Below, piece by piece: positions 62,406-64,000 of a stretch of DNA of 64,000 bases. Every line of letters begins with the position of its first letter. The stretch's first letter is position 1. The notes below the pieces were generated by a model. It worked only from the letters and a program-made list of their open reading frames with translations, was not told the DNA's origin and did no database searches. This DNA is from Paenibacillus zeirhizosphaerae (GTDB taxonomy: Bacteria > Bacillota > Bacilli > Paenibacillales > Paenibacillaceae): NCBI RefSeq assembly GCF_030705605.1, contig NZ_JAPCKK010000004.1, positions 30,132 to 94,131 on the forward strand, read 5' to 3'. The translations under genes were made by a program, and so were the position numbers.

Positions 62406-63764
62406 ATGTTAAATGAATCGTTTGAATCTTTCGTCAATCAGCTTGAGGTCGATAATGAAGAGGATATGCTAAGTCGCTATAAACGAATACTAAAGAAACT
62501 GAATGGTGAATTTTGGGGCGAGGAAAGCGAGGAAGAGCACGGTTATATCGTGGGGTCCCTTGGCCGCAAAACTGCGATAAAGGGTACCAGCGACATGGAC
62601 ATGTTGTTTGTTCTTCCTCCTGAACTCAAAGCTCAATATGATGGTTACGAGGGTAACGGCCAGTCCATTCTGCTCCAAGATGTAAAAAAAGTAATCAAGA
62701 AGGTATATCCGCGAACGGTCGTGCGTGGAGACGGCCAGGTTGTAGTTGTTACGATGAATGGTGCCAAATGTGAAATAGAGGTGTGCCCTGTATTTGAAAG
62801 GTCCGATGGAGCATTTGATTATCCGGATACAAATAATGGCGGTCGCTGGCGTAAAACGGACCCGCTACCGGAACTGACGGCCAGCGAGGTAATGACGGAT
62901 GAGAGCAATGGTCACTTTATCTATATATGTCGTATGGTACGGGCTTGGAAAAACCATAAAGGGTTTAAATTTGGAGGCTTGCTGATCGATACGCTTGTAC
63001 ATAATTTCTTAAGTGACAGCAGCTACGAAAAATATAAGAGTATTTTCTTTGAAAGCTATTTGGATCTCTGGAAGGATTTATTCGGTTATCTAAAAGATAT
63101 GAATAAGGACCAGGCATATTGGCTTGCGCTTGGAAGCCGGCAGCATGTTTACAATAAGGACGGAGCTTTTGTGGCTAAGGCTAAAAAGGCTTATAACAAA
63201 CTAAAAGATCTTACAGAGGAGTCTGAGGATCTTTATGATAACCTGCAGAATGTATTCGGAAACAAGTTTCCATTACCTGAAGCAGTAACTGAAACACAAG
63301 CGATTCAGAAAAGCTTTGCTCTCGGCAATGCAAGAAATACTGAGGAGTTTATTGATGATAAATTTGATGGTGCGGACATCAAATACAAACTGCGTATAGA
63401 TTGTGATGTAGAGGTTGATGGATTTACTCGAAAATCATTACGGGCAATGCTTTCGAAATTTGAATGGCTTCAGCCAAAAAAACAATTGATTTTTACGGTT
63501 AAAGAAAATGAATTTGCTGAACTTGCCCGGCGCAGCAAGGAACCTGATTATAAGTTTACTGTTTATTGGAAAGTCCTGAATCGTGGACCAGAAGCGATAC
63601 GACGCGATATGATCCGCGGCCAAATTGTTCGCGATGCGGGACAGGGTAGAAGGGAAGAGAAAACTTCTTTCCAAGGAGGCCATGTCGTGGAGTGCTATGT
63701 CGTACACAATAATGTAGTTGTTGCAAAAGATCGCATTAAGGTGCCTATTGAGGCGAGTACTTAA
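62406..63764 (+). CDS. CD-NTase (SMODS nucleotidyltransferase) with C-terminal sensor domain
   Basis: The 452-aa protein has the nucleotidyltransferase motif GSLGRKTAIKGTSDMD, giving G50-S51 and acidic residues D63 and D65. A third acidic residue lies in EIEVCP (E125). An OAS-like helical core follows, and the C-terminal third (about residues 330-452: YKLRIDCDVEV ... YKFTVYWKVLNRG ... VVECYVVHNN) is beta-rich and matches an adenylyl/guanylyl-and-SMODS C-terminal (AGS-C) sensor domain. It should make a cyclic oligonucleotide on phage sensing. GGAGGG precedes the ATG. No Cap2/Cap3 genes follow, pointing to a type I CBASS. Confidence 0.85.
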   Translation: MLNESFESFVNQLEVDNEEDMLSRYKRILKKLNGEFWGEESEEEHGYIVGSLGRKTAIKGTSDMDMLFVLPPELKAQYDGYEGNGQSILLQDVKKVIKKVYPRTVVRGDGQVVVVTMNGAKCEIEVCPVFERSDGAFDYPDTNNGGRWRKTDPLPELTASEVMTDESNGHFIYICRMVRAWKNHKGFKFGGLLIDTLVHNFLSDSSYEKYKSIFFESYLDLWKDLFGYLKDMNKDQAYWLALGSRQHVYNKDGAFVAKAKKAYNKLKDLTEESEDLYDNLQNVFGNKFPLPEAVTETQAIQKSFALGNARNTEEFIDDKFDGADIKYKLRIDCDVEVDGFTRKSLRAMLSKFEWLQPKKQLIFTVKENEFAELARRSKEPDYKFTVYWKVLNRGPEAIRRDMIRGQIVRDAGQGRREEKTSFQGGHVVECYVVHNNVVVAKDRIKVPIEAST

Positions 63765-63848
63765 AACAGGCGGTCATGAAACCTTTGAGCTGTCATACTG
63801 TATCACTGAAAATGAATGGAATTTATTTAACAATAAAGTGGATAAAGA

Positions 63849-63872
63849 AGGAGCTACCAGGCGGTAGCTCCT
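63849..63872 (+). terminator. Hairpin after the CD-NTase gene
   Basis: Perfect 10-bp stem AGGAGCTACC / GGTAGCTCCT, loop AGGC, without a T-run. The rest of 63765-64000 holds no gene; GATCGCC and GGCGATC at 63960-63966 and 63994-64000 form another inverted repeat at the window end. Confidence 0.6.
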
Positions 63873-64000
63873 ACAGGTTGTTGACAAAGCCCTGTTTTTT
63901 GGGGCTCGTTTGGATAATGAAATGAATTCCTGAAGTATTGAGCATTATGAAAACAAGAAGATCGCCCTATCCGGCCAGCTTGGCCAGGTGGTTGGCGATC

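Noticed and set aside
63880..64000. Start of another insertion sequence at the window end
   Set aside because: The TTGTTGACAAAGCCC text and GATCGCC repeat are suggestive, but the window ends before any transposase can be seen.

Overview
The window looks like chromosomal DNA of a spore-forming Firmicute, most likely a Paenibacillus. The support is Gram-positive ribosome binding sites (AGGAGG-type, with many TTG and GTG starts), a gerA-type germination operon, a pair of YjcZ-like Gly/Tyr-rich micropeptides, bacilliredoxin, LipL, YneF, a YkoE-type ECF transporter and a TPP riboswitch in front of thiC. Species assignment is inference. No rRNA, tRNA or CRISPR array was seen.

Layout. 1-2300: an NmrA-like oxidoreductase and the heme enzyme CgoX/HemY. 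2300-7000: an AT-richer accessory stretch with a ribbon-helix-helix gene divergent from an unknown gene, a holin-like type I toxin with a predicted antisense RNA, a DHA2 exporter, an HSL-type esterase, and a palindromic repeat beside gene debris. 7000-20100: a MutS2-like ATPase without Smr domain, nitroreductase, YjbR protein, metal-dependent hydrolase, PaaX-like regulator, secreted GH18-like protein, gamma-glutamyltransferase homologue, luciferase-like monooxygenase, TetR regulator, YjcZ pair, aldehyde dehydrogenase, and a free methionine sulfoxide reductase. 20300-28700: a GNAT gene and a YkoC/E/D-like ECF importer with a BirA-box-like operator, a second DHA2 exporter with a convergent MarR gene, and a flavoprotein. 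28800-45300: housekeeping genes (sensor kinase, brxB, nadE, acpS, mutY, sodA, a QueG-Ogt fusion, HD-GYP, yneF, folE, lipL, an extended SOD) plus an EmrB/EmrA export pair and a WrbA-like protein.

45400-50550 holds gerAC, gerAB and gerAA on the minus strand and a membrane-anchored hydrolase. A lone-TnpB IS605-type element (50561-52031) sits directly upstream of that hydrolase. An IclR regulator and a TPP-riboswitch-controlled thiC follow. Behind thiC an IS4/IS231-like element with perfect 18-bp ends (55250-58407) carries a nested IS110-family element whose 5' flank folds like a bridge RNA.

58900-63800 is a defence-like island: an HTH gene overlapping a DUF6516/TumE-like gene (probable toxin-antitoxin), a SEC-C protein with a DGNHR ParB-like motif, and a compact operon of an unrecognised 62-aa protein, a SLATT-like membrane protein and a CD-NTase (probable type I CBASS). 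This island is the strongest candidate for unusual biology. The 62-aa gene and the SEC-C/ParB-like gene have no function I can assign. All assignments come from reading the sequence; no database search was run.
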